From Polyangiaceae bacterium (GTDB taxonomy: Bacteria > Myxococcota_A > Polyangia > Polyangiales > Polyangiaceae): DNA of 64,000 bases. The DNA lies in assembly GCA_016715885.1 (NCBI GenBank), contig JADJXL010000019.1, positions 62,001 through 126,000 of the forward strand. The letters are read 5' to 3'. The notes below the pieces were generated by a model. It did not search any database and was not told where the DNA came from. It saw nothing but the letters and a program-made list of their open reading frames with translations. How positions within the stretch are numbered: position 1 is the stretch's first letter; every line of letters starts with the position of its first letter. Below are positions 33,223 through 42,880 of the stretch, one piece after another. The position numbers were made by a program, and so were the translations under genes.

Positions 33223-35739
33223 TCAGAGCCCCGCGTCTGCCTCGTCATGTTCTTCTGGCTCTGGCACCGGAAGCGTCGGTTCTGCCGATGCCGCAGGCAT
33301 GATCTCGGGCGCGCTTGCCCCCGTGCCCGCTTCATCGACGTCCGCGTCTACGTCGGCATCTGCTTCGCCATCGAACGGAGCGTCGATGCCCGCATCGGGC
33401 GCTGTGTCCGCCAAGAAAAACTCTTCGAACGCATTCTCTTGTCCTTCGTAGGCGAGCAGTCCCGTTTCCGGATCGATGAGCCTCGTCTCGATGCCCGTCG
33501 ACGGAACTTCGAGCGTGCGAGCGGGTTTGTCCTTCAACGCTCGCTTCATGAAGTCCACGAACGCAGGTAGCGACGCCACGGAACCCGTTTCGCCTCGGCC
33601 CATGGGTGCCGCATCGTCGAAACCCGTCCACACGGCGCAAGCAATCTCTTGGGTGTACCCGACAAACCAAGCATCCTTCGACGCGTTGCTCGTCCCGGTT
33701 TTGCCCGCGACCCATCGTCCCAATGCTTTCGCACGCGTTGCGGTTCCCTTTTCCACGACGCTTCGCAACAGGTTCGACAAGACAAACGATTCTTGCTCCG
33801 TCATCACCTGACGCGGTTCGGGCTCGGGGCCGAGCTTGATCTCGACACCTCCAGGACCCGTGATCTTCGTGATGAGGCGCGGCTTTCGATATTCCCCCTT
33901 CGCCGCGAACGTCGCATACGCCGCAGCCATCTCGCGCGGCGTCACCTCGTAAGCACCGAGCGCAAGCGAAAGGTCCGTCCCCAGCTTCGAGTTGATGCCG
34001 AGATCTTTCGCAAACGCGGCGACGTTCGTTGGACCCACGCGCTGTATCGCATCCACCGCAGCGACGTTCACGCTCTGTGCGAGCGCCTCACGCAAAAGCT
34101 TCGGCGTCTTCCCTTCGCTCTCGTCGTAGTTGTGCGGCTGGTAGCCGTTGATCGATTCGGGCGACGTCTTCATCTGCGTCGCAGGCGTGAGCAGCCGCGC
34201 GTGCAGCCCGTATCCGTACACGAATGCCTTGAACGTCGAGCCCGGTTGACGCTTTGCAAGCGACCGATCCAAGCCACCTCGGACGCCTTCGTACCCACCC
34301 ACGAGCGCCACGATCTCGCGCGTCGCCACGTCGACCGCGACGAGCGCCGACTCCGGTGCAAGCTCGAGTCGCATCGCAGCGAGATGCGGTGCCGCAGGCG
34401 TCAACTCGTCCGATGGATCCAACGTGCTTTCACCAACGCGAGGATCCGCCGCGGCAGCGGCCGCGTCTTGAGGATCCACCAGGCTCACGCGAAGTACCTT
34501 GCCCACCTTCGCAAATTGGCTGGGGAACAAACTATTCGGGTTGTAACGACTCTTCGTCGGTTTGATTTCGACAAACCCGTTCACGTTGCCGATGCGCACG
34601 AGCAGTTGGTTCTTCGCGTCGTCGTGCCCCGTGACGACGCCGCTATACACGCGATGCCCGCGTGTCGACGGCGCCCCTTCGAATGCGGGCGGTTCCTTCT
34701 TCCCCGGAGCGAGCGGTGGGACCAGCTTGTGACGCGCGAGGTAACCATCGAGGCTCTTGCGAACTGCTTCACGCGCGTACGATTGCAAGTCTGGATCGAT
34801 CGTCGTCCAGATCGTGTAGCCACCCTGATCGGCTTCTGGGCCCACCACATCACGCAGCGTGCGTCGCGCCTCTTCGACCACTTCCGGCGCGAGCTCACGG
34901 AGCACTTCGCTTGGCGAAACGAGCGTCACCGGTTCCGCGCGTGCAGCGTTGATCTCTTCTTCCGTCGCCAAACCTTTCGCGAGCATTTGTCCGAGCACGT
35001 ACGTGCGTCGTGACTTCGCTCGTTCCAAGTTCACTCGCGGCGAATAAGCGCTCGGCCCCTTCACGATGCCCGCGAGCAGTGCGGCCTCGGCAATCGTCGC
35101 TTTCGCGATGGGTTTTCCGAAGTAGTACTGACACGCCTCTTCGATCCCGTAGCGCCCGTGACCGAAGTAGATGTGGTTCAGGTACAGCCCCAGAATTTGA
35201 TCCTTCGTCAGCTCTTGCTCGATGCGCCGCGCCAGGATCACTTCACGCATCTTTCGATCGAGCGTGCGTTCGGACGTGAGCAACACGTTCTTCACGACCT
35301 GTTGCGTGATGGTGCTCGCGCCTTGCTTCGCCGTTGCTCCGCGAAGGTTCTTGTAGAGCGCCCTGAGCATGCCGGGATAATCGAGTCCTTTGTGCTCATA
35401 GAAAGACGCGTCTTCGGCGGCGAGAACCGCGTGGATGACGTGTTTCGGAACGTTCGCGATGTCGACGAGCGTGCGCCGTTCGACGAACAACTCACCGATG
35501 ACCTGGCCATTTCTGGCCATCACGCGAGTGACTTGTGGCGGATGGTAGTTCTGCAGCTCGGTGGTCGAAGGGAGGTCCGCCTCGTAGCTCTTGATGGCGC
35601 CGGCGACGAAGAGCATCGCGCCCGTCGCGAGCAGCACGAGCACGATCGCGATGCGGCGTGTCCAGCGTCGAATGATTCGCCAGCGTCTGCGAGACGCACG
35701 AGAAGCAGCGGATTGTTTTGCAGCTTGTTCGGTCGCCAT
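33223..35739 (-). CDS. mrcA: Class A penicillin-binding protein (PBP1A family)
   Basis: 838 residues. A cytoplasmic basic N-terminus and one membrane anchor (about 29-49, IAIVLVLLATGAMLFVAGAI) are followed by the GT51 glycosyltransferase domain (AAEDASFYEHKGLD with the catalytic Glu; QGASTITQQVVKN). An OB-like insert follows, then the transpeptidase with SxxK in QPGSTFKAF, SxN in AQSVNVAA and KTGTS. It polymerises and cross-links peptidoglycan in the periplasm. The C-terminal 70 residues are Asp/Ala/Glu/Pro-rich and disordered. Repeat copy C lies directly at its 3' end. The upstream gap to the kinase gene is 45 bases. Confidence 0.95.
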   Translation of the reverse strand: MATEQAAKQSAASRASRRRWRIIRRWTRRIAIVLVLLATGAMLFVAGAIKSYEADLPSTTELQNYHPPQVTRVMARNGQVIGELFVERRTLVDIANVPKHVIHAVLAAEDASFYEHKGLDYPGMLRALYKNLRGATAKQGASTITQQVVKNVLLTSERTLDRKMREVILARRIEQELTKDQILGLYLNHIYFGHGRYGIEEACQYYFGKPIAKATIAEAALLAGIVKGPSAYSPRVNLERAKSRRTYVLGQMLAKGLATEEEINAARAEPVTLVSPSEVLRELAPEVVEEARRTLRDVVGPEADQGGYTIWTTIDPDLQSYAREAVRKSLDGYLARHKLVPPLAPGKKEPPAFEGAPSTRGHRVYSGVVTGHDDAKNQLLVRIGNVNGFVEIKPTKSRYNPNSLFPSQFAKVGKVLRVSLVDPQDAAAAAADPRVGESTLDPSDELTPAAPHLAAMRLELAPESALVAVDVATREIVALVGGYEGVRGGLDRSLAKRQPGSTFKAFVYGYGLHARLLTPATQMKTSPESINGYQPHNYDESEGKTPKLLREALAQSVNVAAVDAIQRVGPTNVAAFAKDLGINSKLGTDLSLALGAYEVTPREMAAAYATFAAKGEYRKPRLITKITGPGGVEIKLGPEPEPRQVMTEQESFVLSNLLRSVVEKGTATRAKALGRWVAGKTGTSNASKDAWFVGYTQEIACAVWTGFDDAAPMGRGETGSVASLPAFVDFMKRALKDKPARTLEVPSTGIETRLIDPETGLLAYEGQENAFEEFFLADTAPDAGIDAPFDGEADADVDADVDEAGTGASAPEIMPAASAEPTLPVPEPEEHDEADAGL

Positions 35740-35784
35740 GTTCGGCCACTCGACTAAACGCCGATTGCGGCTGGATTCGTCCGA

Positions 35785-37110
35785 CTAACGGATGAGCTTC
35801 AACACCACGACGGCGAGTAGCACGCCCACGAGCAGAAAGCCGACGGCTACGGCTGCGAGCACCAAGGCAGACGGCGATGATGACACTGCTTTGCTCGAGT
35901 CCGACGGCTTGGAGATCGGTTTGGAAGAAGGCGGCAAGCGCTGAGACGGAGCACCTTCGATTCCAAGTCTGTTCGCCGATGACATGGGCGCACGCGGAGG
36001 CGGCGCGGGCGCGAGTTTGCCCGAGCTGACGGGCGCTTCGGCACCTGCACGAGCCGAGCGTGGTTCCGGGGCGCCATTTCGCGACGATGGAACCGCCGGC
36101 GTGCGCTCAGTGTCGGCCGGCCTTGGCTGAACCGGTTTCGGCGTGGGAATCGCCTTGGCCTCGGCATGCGTTTGCGACGCTTGCGCGAGCGCTGCGGAGT
36201 CCTTGGGGAATATTCCGGAAAAACCCTTACCTCCACCCGGCGCGTAAGGCTTCAAGGCATCGGCGAAGTTTTGCGCCGTCGCGTATCGATCTTCAGGACG
36301 CTTCTCGAGTGCCTTGGCGAGCACGTCTCCGAGGCCTTGCGGAAAGGTTTTTCCAGCAACGCGCACATCGAGATGGATCGGCGGCTTCGTGATGTGATGC
36401 TGGATGTACTCCATCGGCGTGCGCGCCTCGAACGGCAGCTTGCCCGTCAGCATCTCGTACAAGATCACGGCCAACGAATAGATGTCGCTGCGCGCATCGA
36501 GCGTTTTGCCCTGCGCTTGTTCGGGCGACATGAACTCCGGCGTCCCGAACACCATCCCTTCTTGCGTCAGCATCACCGATCCCGGCCGCAGCTCGCGTTC
36601 GGTCACTTTGGCCAAACCGAAATCGAGCACCTTCGGGAAATCGCGAAGCCCTCCGTTCGTCGACAGGAAGATGTTCTCCGGCTTGAGATCGCGATGCACG
36701 ATCCCCTGCGAATGCGCCTCCTGCAGCGCACCGCAAACCTGAATCATGATCGGCACTGCGCGCTCGGCCGCCATGGGGCCATCTTTGCGCACGCTTTGAT
36801 TCAGGTTTTTCCCCTCCAAGTACTCCATCACGATGTACAGCGACCCATCTTCGAGCTCGCCGTAGAGGAGCACTTTCACCGTGTTCGGATGCGTCAGATG
36901 ACTCATCGCTCGCGCTTCGCGACGGAAGCGCGAGACGAGGTCTTTGCGGTTCGCGAGCTTCGGATGGAGGATTTTTACGGCCACCATCCGGTTCATCGCT
37001 GGCTGGGCCGCTTTGTAAACGGATCCCATCCCGCCCGACCCGATCTTCTGCAGGATCTGGAACTGCCCGCCGAGGATGTCTCGACCGATGTTCGGGTCTT
37101 GCGGACGCAT
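35785..37110 (-). CDS. Tail-anchored Hanks-type Ser/Thr protein kinase
   Basis: 441 residues. The kinase domain at about 17-275 has IGSGGMGSVYKA, VAVKILHP (Lys), HRDLKPENIFL, DFGLAKVTE, GTPEFMSPEQAQG and DIYSLAVILYEMLTG, so it should be active. A Pro/Ala/Ser-rich linker of about 140 residues leads to a single C-terminal membrane helix (SALVLAAVAVGFLLVGVLLA), ending after five more residues. The catalytic domain faces the cytoplasm and no extracellular sensor domain exists. It lies 45 bases upstream of the PBP gene on the same strand, so control of cell-wall synthesis is a reasonable guess, not shown. Confidence 0.93.
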   Translation of the reverse strand: MRPQDPNIGRDILGGQFQILQKIGSGGMGSVYKAAQPAMNRMVAVKILHPKLANRKDLVSRFRREARAMSHLTHPNTVKVLLYGELEDGSLYIVMEYLEGKNLNQSVRKDGPMAAERAVPIMIQVCGALQEAHSQGIVHRDLKPENIFLSTNGGLRDFPKVLDFGLAKVTERELRPGSVMLTQEGMVFGTPEFMSPEQAQGKTLDARSDIYSLAVILYEMLTGKLPFEARTPMEYIQHHITKPPIHLDVRVAGKTFPQGLGDVLAKALEKRPEDRYATAQNFADALKPYAPGGGKGFSGIFPKDSAALAQASQTHAEAKAIPTPKPVQPRPADTERTPAVPSSRNGAPEPRSARAGAEAPVSSGKLAPAPPPRAPMSSANRLGIEGAPSQRLPPSSKPISKPSDSSKAVSSSPSALVLAAVAVGFLLVGVLLAVVVLKLIR

Positions 37111-37177
37111 CTCGCTACTCGCGCGAAAATATCACCTCGCAGGCGCCGCTCGTCCATGAGAGCCTCAATCATTGAGG

Positions 37178-38026
37178 ATGGTTTCCGTGCTGCGACCTGA
37201 CGGAGAGCAAGCGTCCCAACGCTCCACCCCGAATGCTGATTCCACAGCCGCGTTGTTCGACGTTTCGCCGCTGCTCAGCGCTGCGGGATTCAAACATGCT
37301 TTCTTCACCCGAATCGGCGGAGTCAGTCAATTTCCGCTTGACTCTCTCAATGTTGCCGCCGGCGCAACCGGAGACGATCCCGCCGCAGTACGAGAAAACG
37401 TTCGCCGCTGCGCCGCTGCGCTCGGGGTTCGTCTCGAACAACTCTACTTCGTGTCGCAAATTCACAGCACGGACGCTGTCATCATCGACGGCTCCGAAGA
37501 CCGCGACGAGGTCGTCGAACGCAAGGCCGACATCACTGCATCCCGCGTCTCCGGTGTTGCGTGCGCCGTACGCTCCGCCGATTGCGTGTCCGTGCTCCTC
37601 GGCGATCGCAGGAGCGGCGCCGTCGTCGCGGCTCACAGTGGTTGGCGCGGAACCGTGGCCAACGTCGTCAGCGCCGGTGTCGAGGTGATGCGTAGCCTCG
37701 CACCATCACCCAGCATCATCGCAGCCATCGGACCGCATATCGAAACGTGCTGCTTCGAAGTTGGCGAGGACGTTGCTCGCGATCTCGCCAGCGCTTCTTC
37801 CGCCGGGCCGTCCGTCATCGATCGCAGCTTCGCCAAACCGCACGTGAACCTGCGTCGCGTCATTCGCGCGCAACTCGTGAGCGCAGGCGTCGACGACGCC
37901 AGCATCGACGACGTGCCCGGATGCACCGTGTGCAACGTCGAGCGCTACTTTTCGTTTCGGCGCGATGCGGACAAGAGTGGTCGCATGCTTGCCGCGATCG
38001 TCGCGCGTTCGGGCGCTACCCCTTGA
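37178..38026 (+). CDS. pgeF: Peptidoglycan editing factor / multicopper laccase-domain protein PgeF (YfiH)
   Basis: 282 residues from the ATG at 37178 (a TTG at 37172 is possible). The family hallmarks are FTRIGGVSQFPLDSLN, QIHSTDAVII, AVRSADCVSVLL, VVAAHSGWRGTVANVV, IGPHIETCCFEVGEDV and CTVCNVERYFSFRRD, including the His/Cys metal site. Family members have purine-nucleoside phosphorylase/deaminase or oxidase activity and correct errors in peptidoglycan precursor synthesis. It is divergent from the kinase gene across 67 bases, and its stop overlaps the convergent oxidoreductase by 11 bases. Confidence 0.93.
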   Translation: MVSVLRPDGEQASQRSTPNADSTAALFDVSPLLSAAGFKHAFFTRIGGVSQFPLDSLNVAAGATGDDPAAVRENVRRCAAALGVRLEQLYFVSQIHSTDAVIIDGSEDRDEVVERKADITASRVSGVACAVRSADCVSVLLGDRRSGAVVAAHSGWRGTVANVVSAGVEVMRSLAPSPSIIAAIGPHIETCCFEVGEDVARDLASASSAGPSVIDRSFAKPHVNLRRVIRAQLVSAGVDDASIDDVPGCTVCNVERYFSFRRDADKSGRMLAAIVARSGATP

Positions 38027-38999
38027 CCAGCAAGATCTTCCCGCTGCGTCCGCCTCGTTCCGCGTGCACCACCGCTTCCTTGATGCGGTCGAGCGTGTAG
38101 GTGGCTTCGACCGGAATCGTCACCGTCCCTTGGGCGATGAGATCGAGCACGCGAGCTTGGACTTCGTCGAGCCTGGGCTTTTGCAACTGCGCTCGCATCG
38201 AAGCGAACCAGAAACCACGCACGTGAATGTCGCGAAACACCAAGTCGTTGGTCGCGACGCAGCCGGCATCGCCGCTCATTGTTCCAAGACAAACCACCGT
38301 CCCGCCATGATCGATGCAGCTCGTCATGCGCGTCGTGGCTTCACCTGCAACGGCATCCAGTGCGAAACGTATCTTCGCGCCACGCGTCGCGGCCGTGACG
38401 CGTTTGCCAAGCTCGGGACCATCGGCCAGCGCGACGTCGGCTCCGAGCTTTCTGAGCGGCGCACATTGAGCCGCACGGCGAACCACGTTCACCGTCTTCA
38501 GCCCGCGGGCTTTGGCGTGTTCGATGATCCAACGACCAAACGCCGAGTTGGCCGCGTTTTGCACGATCCATTCGCCCGGCTCGAGCTTCGTGATCGTTTC
38601 GAGAACGAAGAATGCGGCCAGTGGATTCAGCGTCGCCATCGCCAGTTGTTCGATCGGCGCATCCTCCGGTGCCGGAACGACTTCGTTCGCTGCCACTTTC
38701 ATCCGCTCGCGCCACGTGCCCGCGTTGAGCGGGAGCAGTACACGCTTGCCCAGAGCGAGCCCTTCGACACCGGGGCCCAGCGCGATCACTCGACCGACAC
38801 CTTCTTTGCCCGGAATCGTCGGCAGCTTGGGCAGCGCACCGTAAACGCCGTGGAGAATCAACAGATCGGACGGATTGATTGGAGCTGCAATCATCTCCAC
38901 CAGAACCTCGCCCGCGTGCGGTGGTTCCGGCTCTGGCACATCGAGGTACCGGACCACCTCGGACGGTGGACCGAACCCATCGACTCGAATCGCTTTCAT
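38016..38999 (-). CDS. MDR-family NAD(P)H quinone/enoyl reductase-like oxidoreductase
   Basis: 327 residues. A zinc-free medium-chain dehydrogenase: INPSDLLILHGVYG, PTIPGKEGVGRVIALG, WIVQNAANSAFGRWIIEHAK (nucleotide-binding region) and a C-terminal RSGKILLV end. The INPSD/PGKEGVG pair most resembles the mitochondrial-type trans-2-enoyl-CoA reductase (ETR/MECR) branch; quinone reductase is the other option. The ATG at 38999 fits the family better than the upstream extension. It lies only 8 bases downstream of the large kinase-fusion gene, so they are probably co-transcribed. Confidence 0.88.
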   Translation of the reverse strand: MKAIRVDGFGPPSEVVRYLDVPEPEPPHAGEVLVEMIAAPINPSDLLILHGVYGALPKLPTIPGKEGVGRVIALGPGVEGLALGKRVLLPLNAGTWRERMKVAANEVVPAPEDAPIEQLAMATLNPLAAFFVLETITKLEPGEWIVQNAANSAFGRWIIEHAKARGLKTVNVVRRAAQCAPLRKLGADVALADGPELGKRVTAATRGAKIRFALDAVAGEATTRMTSCIDHGGTVVCLGTMSGDAGCVATNDLVFRDIHVRGFWFASMRAQLQKPRLDEVQARVLDLIAQGTVTIPVEATYTLDRIKEAVVHAERGGRSGKILLVKG

Positions 39000-39007
39000 C
39001 GTTCGTC

Positions 39008-42000
39008 TCAGGAAGGACGTTTCTTCCAATCCTTGCGAGGAAGATCCTGTTTGGCGGGTTTTTCTTGGGCCATCGACCGAAGCACGTCACGAATGTTTTG
39101 CTCCGGCACAAGCGGCTCGTTTTGGCCCGTCTCGTTGCGTTCCTCTTTGTCCGACCCAGTGCCTTTGTCCACGTCCGCTGCCGCACTCTTGTTCGCATCC
39201 TGTGACGAAGAGATGGATCTCTCGAGCATCACTTGCGCGACTTTGCGGTGATACACCTGCCGCGTGCTGTGCAGCATCGATTCGTACGCCGTCGCATGCA
39301 TCAGCACGTACTTGAACGAAAATGTCGCCCGTGGAATGCGGCCACGCTGATGCAGAATCTCGGCTTCGACCAGTTTCTCCAGGCCACGCTGCAGCGAAGC
39401 TGCATCCATCGGCGCAACCGCCTCGATCAGGTCATACGCAAACTCGCGTCCGAGAATCGCGGCCAGTTGCGCGACGCGTTTGGCCGAACCGAGGCGATCG
39501 ATTCGCGCCATGAGCGAGTCACGTAGCGTCGAAGGCACAGTGAGCTCGGGCATCGCGGCCTTTGGTACATACCGGCCACCTCGTTCGACGAGCGTCTTCG
39601 ACTCGAGCAGCGTCTTCGTCATCTCTTCGATGAACAGCGGAACCCCGTCGGTCTTGTCGATGAGCTGATCGAAAACTTCCTTCGGAAGCTCGATACCTTT
39701 CGTCAGCTCGTCGACCATCATCTTCACGCGTTTGGCCGTGAGCCGTCCGAGAGTCACCGTGCTGATGTGCGCGCGTGGGGTCCATGGTGCCGTGAACGAC
39801 GGCCGCGCCGTGCCGAGCAAGAGCGCGTTCAGCGTTGCGATCTCTTGGGAAAACTCGCCAATGAATTCGAGCGTCGCTTGATCGGCGCAGTGCAGGTCGG
39901 CCATGAGCAACACCACGGGCTGCCGTTGCCCCAGTGCGTCGATCGCCGACACCAACATTTCCGAAAGCTTCCCGCGCTGTTCTTCGGCCGTCAGCTCGAT
40001 CGGCGGATACCGATCCCACACGGGCAAACCCATGAGCTCACCGAAGAGCGGCATCACTTCGTCCAGCGAATGGCCAAAGTGCGTCATCGCGCGTTCGAGC
40101 TTGCTGATCTTTTCGAGCGGCGTGTCTTTGTCGGTGAGCACGAAAAGCTGGCTGAACAGCGTCGCGATCGGACGCATCGGTCGGTCGCGATGGTCGTGCA
40201 AACATCGCGTCTCGATCCACTTGTGCGCCATGGAGTCGAGTCTGTCATGAAAAACCCGCGTCAAGCGCGACTTGCCCATGCCTGCCTCGCCCACGATGAT
40301 GACGACCTGCCCCAATCCCTCTTCGACGCGAGCCCATCGATCGAGGAGCAGGCCGAGCTCCAAATCGCGCCCCACCATCGGCGTGAGACGCCCCGTGGGC
40401 ATTCCTTGCAAGCGACTTTGCGCGCCGTTTTCGTCGCTCACCTGAAACGTCTCGATCGACTGCGGATACCCCTTCAGCGTGCGCAAACCGTGACTCTGAC
40501 ATTGGTAAAAATGCCGCACGAGACGTTGGGTCGTGCCGCTGATGAGCACTCCGTTGCGCCGCGCCAAGCTCGATAGCCGCCATGCAACCGTCGGCGTTGC
40601 TCCAGCGATCGCTGCTGGTTGCGCAGTCGTGTCTTCCGAAATCTCCCACGTCAGCACGAGCCCCGTATGCACTCCAACGCGCACATCCAGACGTAGGCTG
40701 GTTTGCCGCGTGTTGAGCTTTTCTGCCGTCTCGATGAGCTCGAGGGCAGCCGCTACCGCTCGTCTCGCGTCGTCCTCGCGCGCGATCGGATAACCAAAGT
40801 AGGCCAGTTGTCCTTCGCCTAGCGGTGCCGCCGTTTGCCCACGATGCCGCGCGATGACCTGGACGAACATGTCCTTGTACTCGCTCGTCAAACGCTCGAG
40901 TTTGTCGCGGTCGATGTTCGTCGAGGGCTCGTACGCTGCGAGCACATCCCATGCGACGATCGTGAGCTGACGCCTTTCGGCTTCCGGCAAGAGCGTCTCG
41001 TTGCCCGCGCGCAAAAGCGTTGCGCCCGCTGCCTCCGATGGCTCCGACGAACGCGGAGGGGGCAGGGGCACAGCCGAGGGCACCTTCGACTCTCGATCCT
41101 GCAACTGGACGTTGTGCCGTTGCCGAGACGACGGGCGCGTGTGCGTGCGTTCTCGTTCCGAGCGCGGCACCGCATGCGAGGGCATCGTTGCGGGAGGCGC
41201 ACTGTCGGGCGCGGCCGGCACCTGCATCGGCGCGGCATTCGCGTTTTCCGTAGGAGGCACCTCTTCGATTTGCAGGGCCGGTTCCGTAGGGAAAACCATC
41301 CGCGGGACTGTGGCTTCGTCGACGGGCGGTCCAATTCCGAGCGTCCGCGCAAGGGCCTTGACCAAGTCCCACACCGACGCGAATCGCTTCGTCGGATCCC
41401 GGTCGCACGCCTGGAAAAACCATGCATCGAACGCCGGCGTGATCAGCGAATTGCGCTCCGACGGCGGAGGCATCGGCTTCGATAAAATCTCGACGAGCAG
41501 CTCGGCCATCGTGAGCGATTTCCAATAAATCGCTCCTGTCAGCAGTCGGTACGCGATGAGGCCGAGCGCCCAAAGATCCGAGCTCGGACCAATTCGTGGC
41601 GTGTCTCCCGTGGCTTGTTCGGGCGGCATGTAGAGCGGCGTCCCGAGCACTGCGCCCGTGCGCGTGAGCCCCGCGTCGGCGATGTTTCCAAGCCCTTCGC
41701 CGGCCATCTTGGAGATGCCGAAATCGAGCAGTTTGACGATGACTCGCCCGTCGAAATGCTCGTGCAAAAAAATGTTCTCGGGCTTCAGATCTCGATGCGT
41801 GATGCCCAGAGCGTGCGCCTTGCTCAATGCATCGGCGATCTGCCAGTAAATGCCCACCACCTCACTCGGCGGAAGCGCTCCTTGCCTCTGCACGTACGCT
41901 TCGAGGTCCGAACCGCGCAGCAGCTCCATCACCAAAAACGGCGCATTTCCGAGCTCTGCGGATACGTCGGCGTCGATCACTCGAACGACGTGGTCGCTGC

Positions 42001-42208
42001 GAATTCGCGCGGGTAACCACGCCTCGCGCTTGAACCGTTTGACAAGCTTCGGATTCGCACCCGCGTGCGCCTGAAGCACCTTCATCGCCAATTCTTCGCC
42101 CGTGTACACGTGTTCGACCAGGTACACGGTGCCCATGTTCCCCTCGCCAATCGGCTGGATCACGCGATAGCGCGAAGCAATGAGCGCAGGGATCTTCTCA
42201 GGCAGCAT
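39008..42208 (-). CDS. Ser/Thr kinase - nucleotidyl-cyclase-like - AAA ATPase fusion
   Basis: 1066 residues. Kinase domain at about 13-285 (IGEGNMGTVYLVEH, ELAMKVL, HRDLKPENIFL, DFGISKM, GTPLYMPPEQA). A Pro/Ser/Arg linker is at about 300-400. A class III cyclase-homology domain follows at about 412-590 (RRQLTIVAWDVLAAYE; VGVHTGLVL; LISGTTQRLV). The first metal Asp is kept (Asp421) but the second is Glu465 (LGEGQLAYFG). Then an AAA/STAND-type ATPase with Walker A GEAGMGKS (Lys646). The C-terminus is a charged tail. This kinase-cyclase-ATPase order recurs in myxobacterial signalling proteins; the cyclase half may be regulatory only. The downstream oxidoreductase starts 8 bases later. Confidence 0.93.
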   Translation of the reverse strand: MLPEKIPALIASRYRVIQPIGEGNMGTVYLVEHVYTGEELAMKVLQAHAGANPKLVKRFKREAWLPARIRSDHVVRVIDADVSAELGNAPFLVMELLRGSDLEAYVQRQGALPPSEVVGIYWQIADALSKAHALGITHRDLKPENIFLHEHFDGRVIVKLLDFGISKMAGEGLGNIADAGLTRTGAVLGTPLYMPPEQATGDTPRIGPSSDLWALGLIAYRLLTGAIYWKSLTMAELLVEILSKPMPPPSERNSLITPAFDAWFFQACDRDPTKRFASVWDLVKALARTLGIGPPVDEATVPRMVFPTEPALQIEEVPPTENANAAPMQVPAAPDSAPPATMPSHAVPRSERERTHTRPSSRQRHNVQLQDRESKVPSAVPLPPPRSSEPSEAAGATLLRAGNETLLPEAERRQLTIVAWDVLAAYEPSTNIDRDKLERLTSEYKDMFVQVIARHRGQTAAPLGEGQLAYFGYPIAREDDARRAVAAALELIETAEKLNTRQTSLRLDVRVGVHTGLVLTWEISEDTTAQPAAIAGATPTVAWRLSSLARRNGVLISGTTQRLVRHFYQCQSHGLRTLKGYPQSIETFQVSDENGAQSRLQGMPTGRLTPMVGRDLELGLLLDRWARVEEGLGQVVIIVGEAGMGKSRLTRVFHDRLDSMAHKWIETRCLHDHRDRPMRPIATLFSQLFVLTDKDTPLEKISKLERAMTHFGHSLDEVMPLFGELMGLPVWDRYPPIELTAEEQRGKLSEMLVSAIDALGQRQPVVLLMADLHCADQATLEFIGEFSQEIATLNALLLGTARPSFTAPWTPRAHISTVTLGRLTAKRVKMMVDELTKGIELPKEVFDQLIDKTDGVPLFIEEMTKTLLESKTLVERGGRYVPKAAMPELTVPSTLRDSLMARIDRLGSAKRVAQLAAILGREFAYDLIEAVAPMDAASLQRGLEKLVEAEILHQRGRIPRATFSFKYVLMHATAYESMLHSTRQVYHRKVAQVMLERSISSSQDANKSAAADVDKGTGSDKEERNETGQNEPLVPEQNIRDVLRSMAQEKPAKQDLPRKDWKKRPS

Positions 42209-42364
42209 CTTCCGTGACTCGGCGTCCCGACGCAGAGAATTGGCGCATCACGCGTGCCCCATCCAAGACCAACCCCGAACTCGGGTTTCGAGGCGGGCAA
42301 TCGAGAGCAAACGCAAAAACCATCGTAGGTTGCCTGCCTTCCTTGTGCCAGTAATCCCATCTCG

Positions 42365-42376
42365 AACAAATTTGTT
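42365..42376. promoter_or_regulatory. 12-bp perfect palindrome, candidate operator
   Basis: AACAAATTTGTT lies in the 225-base gap (42209-42433) between the divergent kinase-fusion and Roadblock-like genes, about 57 bases before the latter. It is AT-rich in a GC-rich surrounding, as many operators are. No other feature was seen in the gap. Confidence 0.3.
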
Positions 42377-42433
42377 GGCCCTTCATCATCGCACAGGTAG
42401 CCTAGTGTCGTACGGGAGCGGAGGATCACCTAC

Positions 42434-42823
42434 ATGACGAACGACCGACGCAAAAGGCGCAGTGAGATGGTTTCGGAAGCCGCGAGTTTGTATCTCGAGG
42501 CGGTAATCGAGCGAGGCCGGGTGAAGGCCATGGCGCTTGCAACGGAGGAGGGCCTGCTCGTTTCGGGGGCTGGCAAGGGGTACGATCACGAGTGGTTGGC
42601 GGCGCTTGGCGCGTTCGAGAACGAAGAGCGCATCGCGCCGATGATTGACGAGTTTACGCAGGGCCAGGGGCTGATGGCATTCGACGTGCCCATTCATGGC
42701 CGCACGTTGCGTCTTGCTGCGGTGGGTGATGAACCGCCCCCGGTCGAAGCTGCGGGCGTCGCGCTGTCGCGTATTTTCGCCCCCATGTTTGCCGAACGTG
42801 AGCCGGTCGTCGTCAAGAGCTGA
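42434..42823 (+). CDS. Roadblock/LC7-like small protein
   Basis: 129 residues. The central part VKAMALATEEGLLVSGAGKG, followed by YDHEWLAALGAFENEERIAP, matches the beta-strand pattern and ATxDGLLVAG motif of Roadblock/LC7 domains. These bind small Ras-like GTPases such as MglA in myxobacteria. The N-terminal helix is charged. A GGAGGATCAC Shine-Dalgarno-like sequence precedes the ATG. The assignment is moderate, since the domain is short and degenerate; no MglA-type GTPase is in the window. Confidence 0.7.
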   Translation: MTNDRRKRRSEMVSEAASLYLEAVIERGRVKAMALATEEGLLVSGAGKGYDHEWLAALGAFENEERIAPMIDEFTQGQGLMAFDVPIHGRTLRLAAVGDEPPPVEAAGVALSRIFAPMFAEREPVVVKS

Positions 42824-42880
42824 GCCGACGTAGGGAGCCAAATCGATCCTCGGAGCCGGCTTGGCTTCCGTGGTAGCGTC

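Noticed and set aside
33649..35013. 454-codon plus-strand open frame
   Set aside because: Antisense to the class A PBP gene; composition is His/Arg-rich and pattern-free.
40245..41573. 442-codon minus-strand frame within the kinase fusion
   Set aside because: Same strand but shifted frame inside the 1066-codon fusion gene; Gly/Ala/Arg-rich with no motif.
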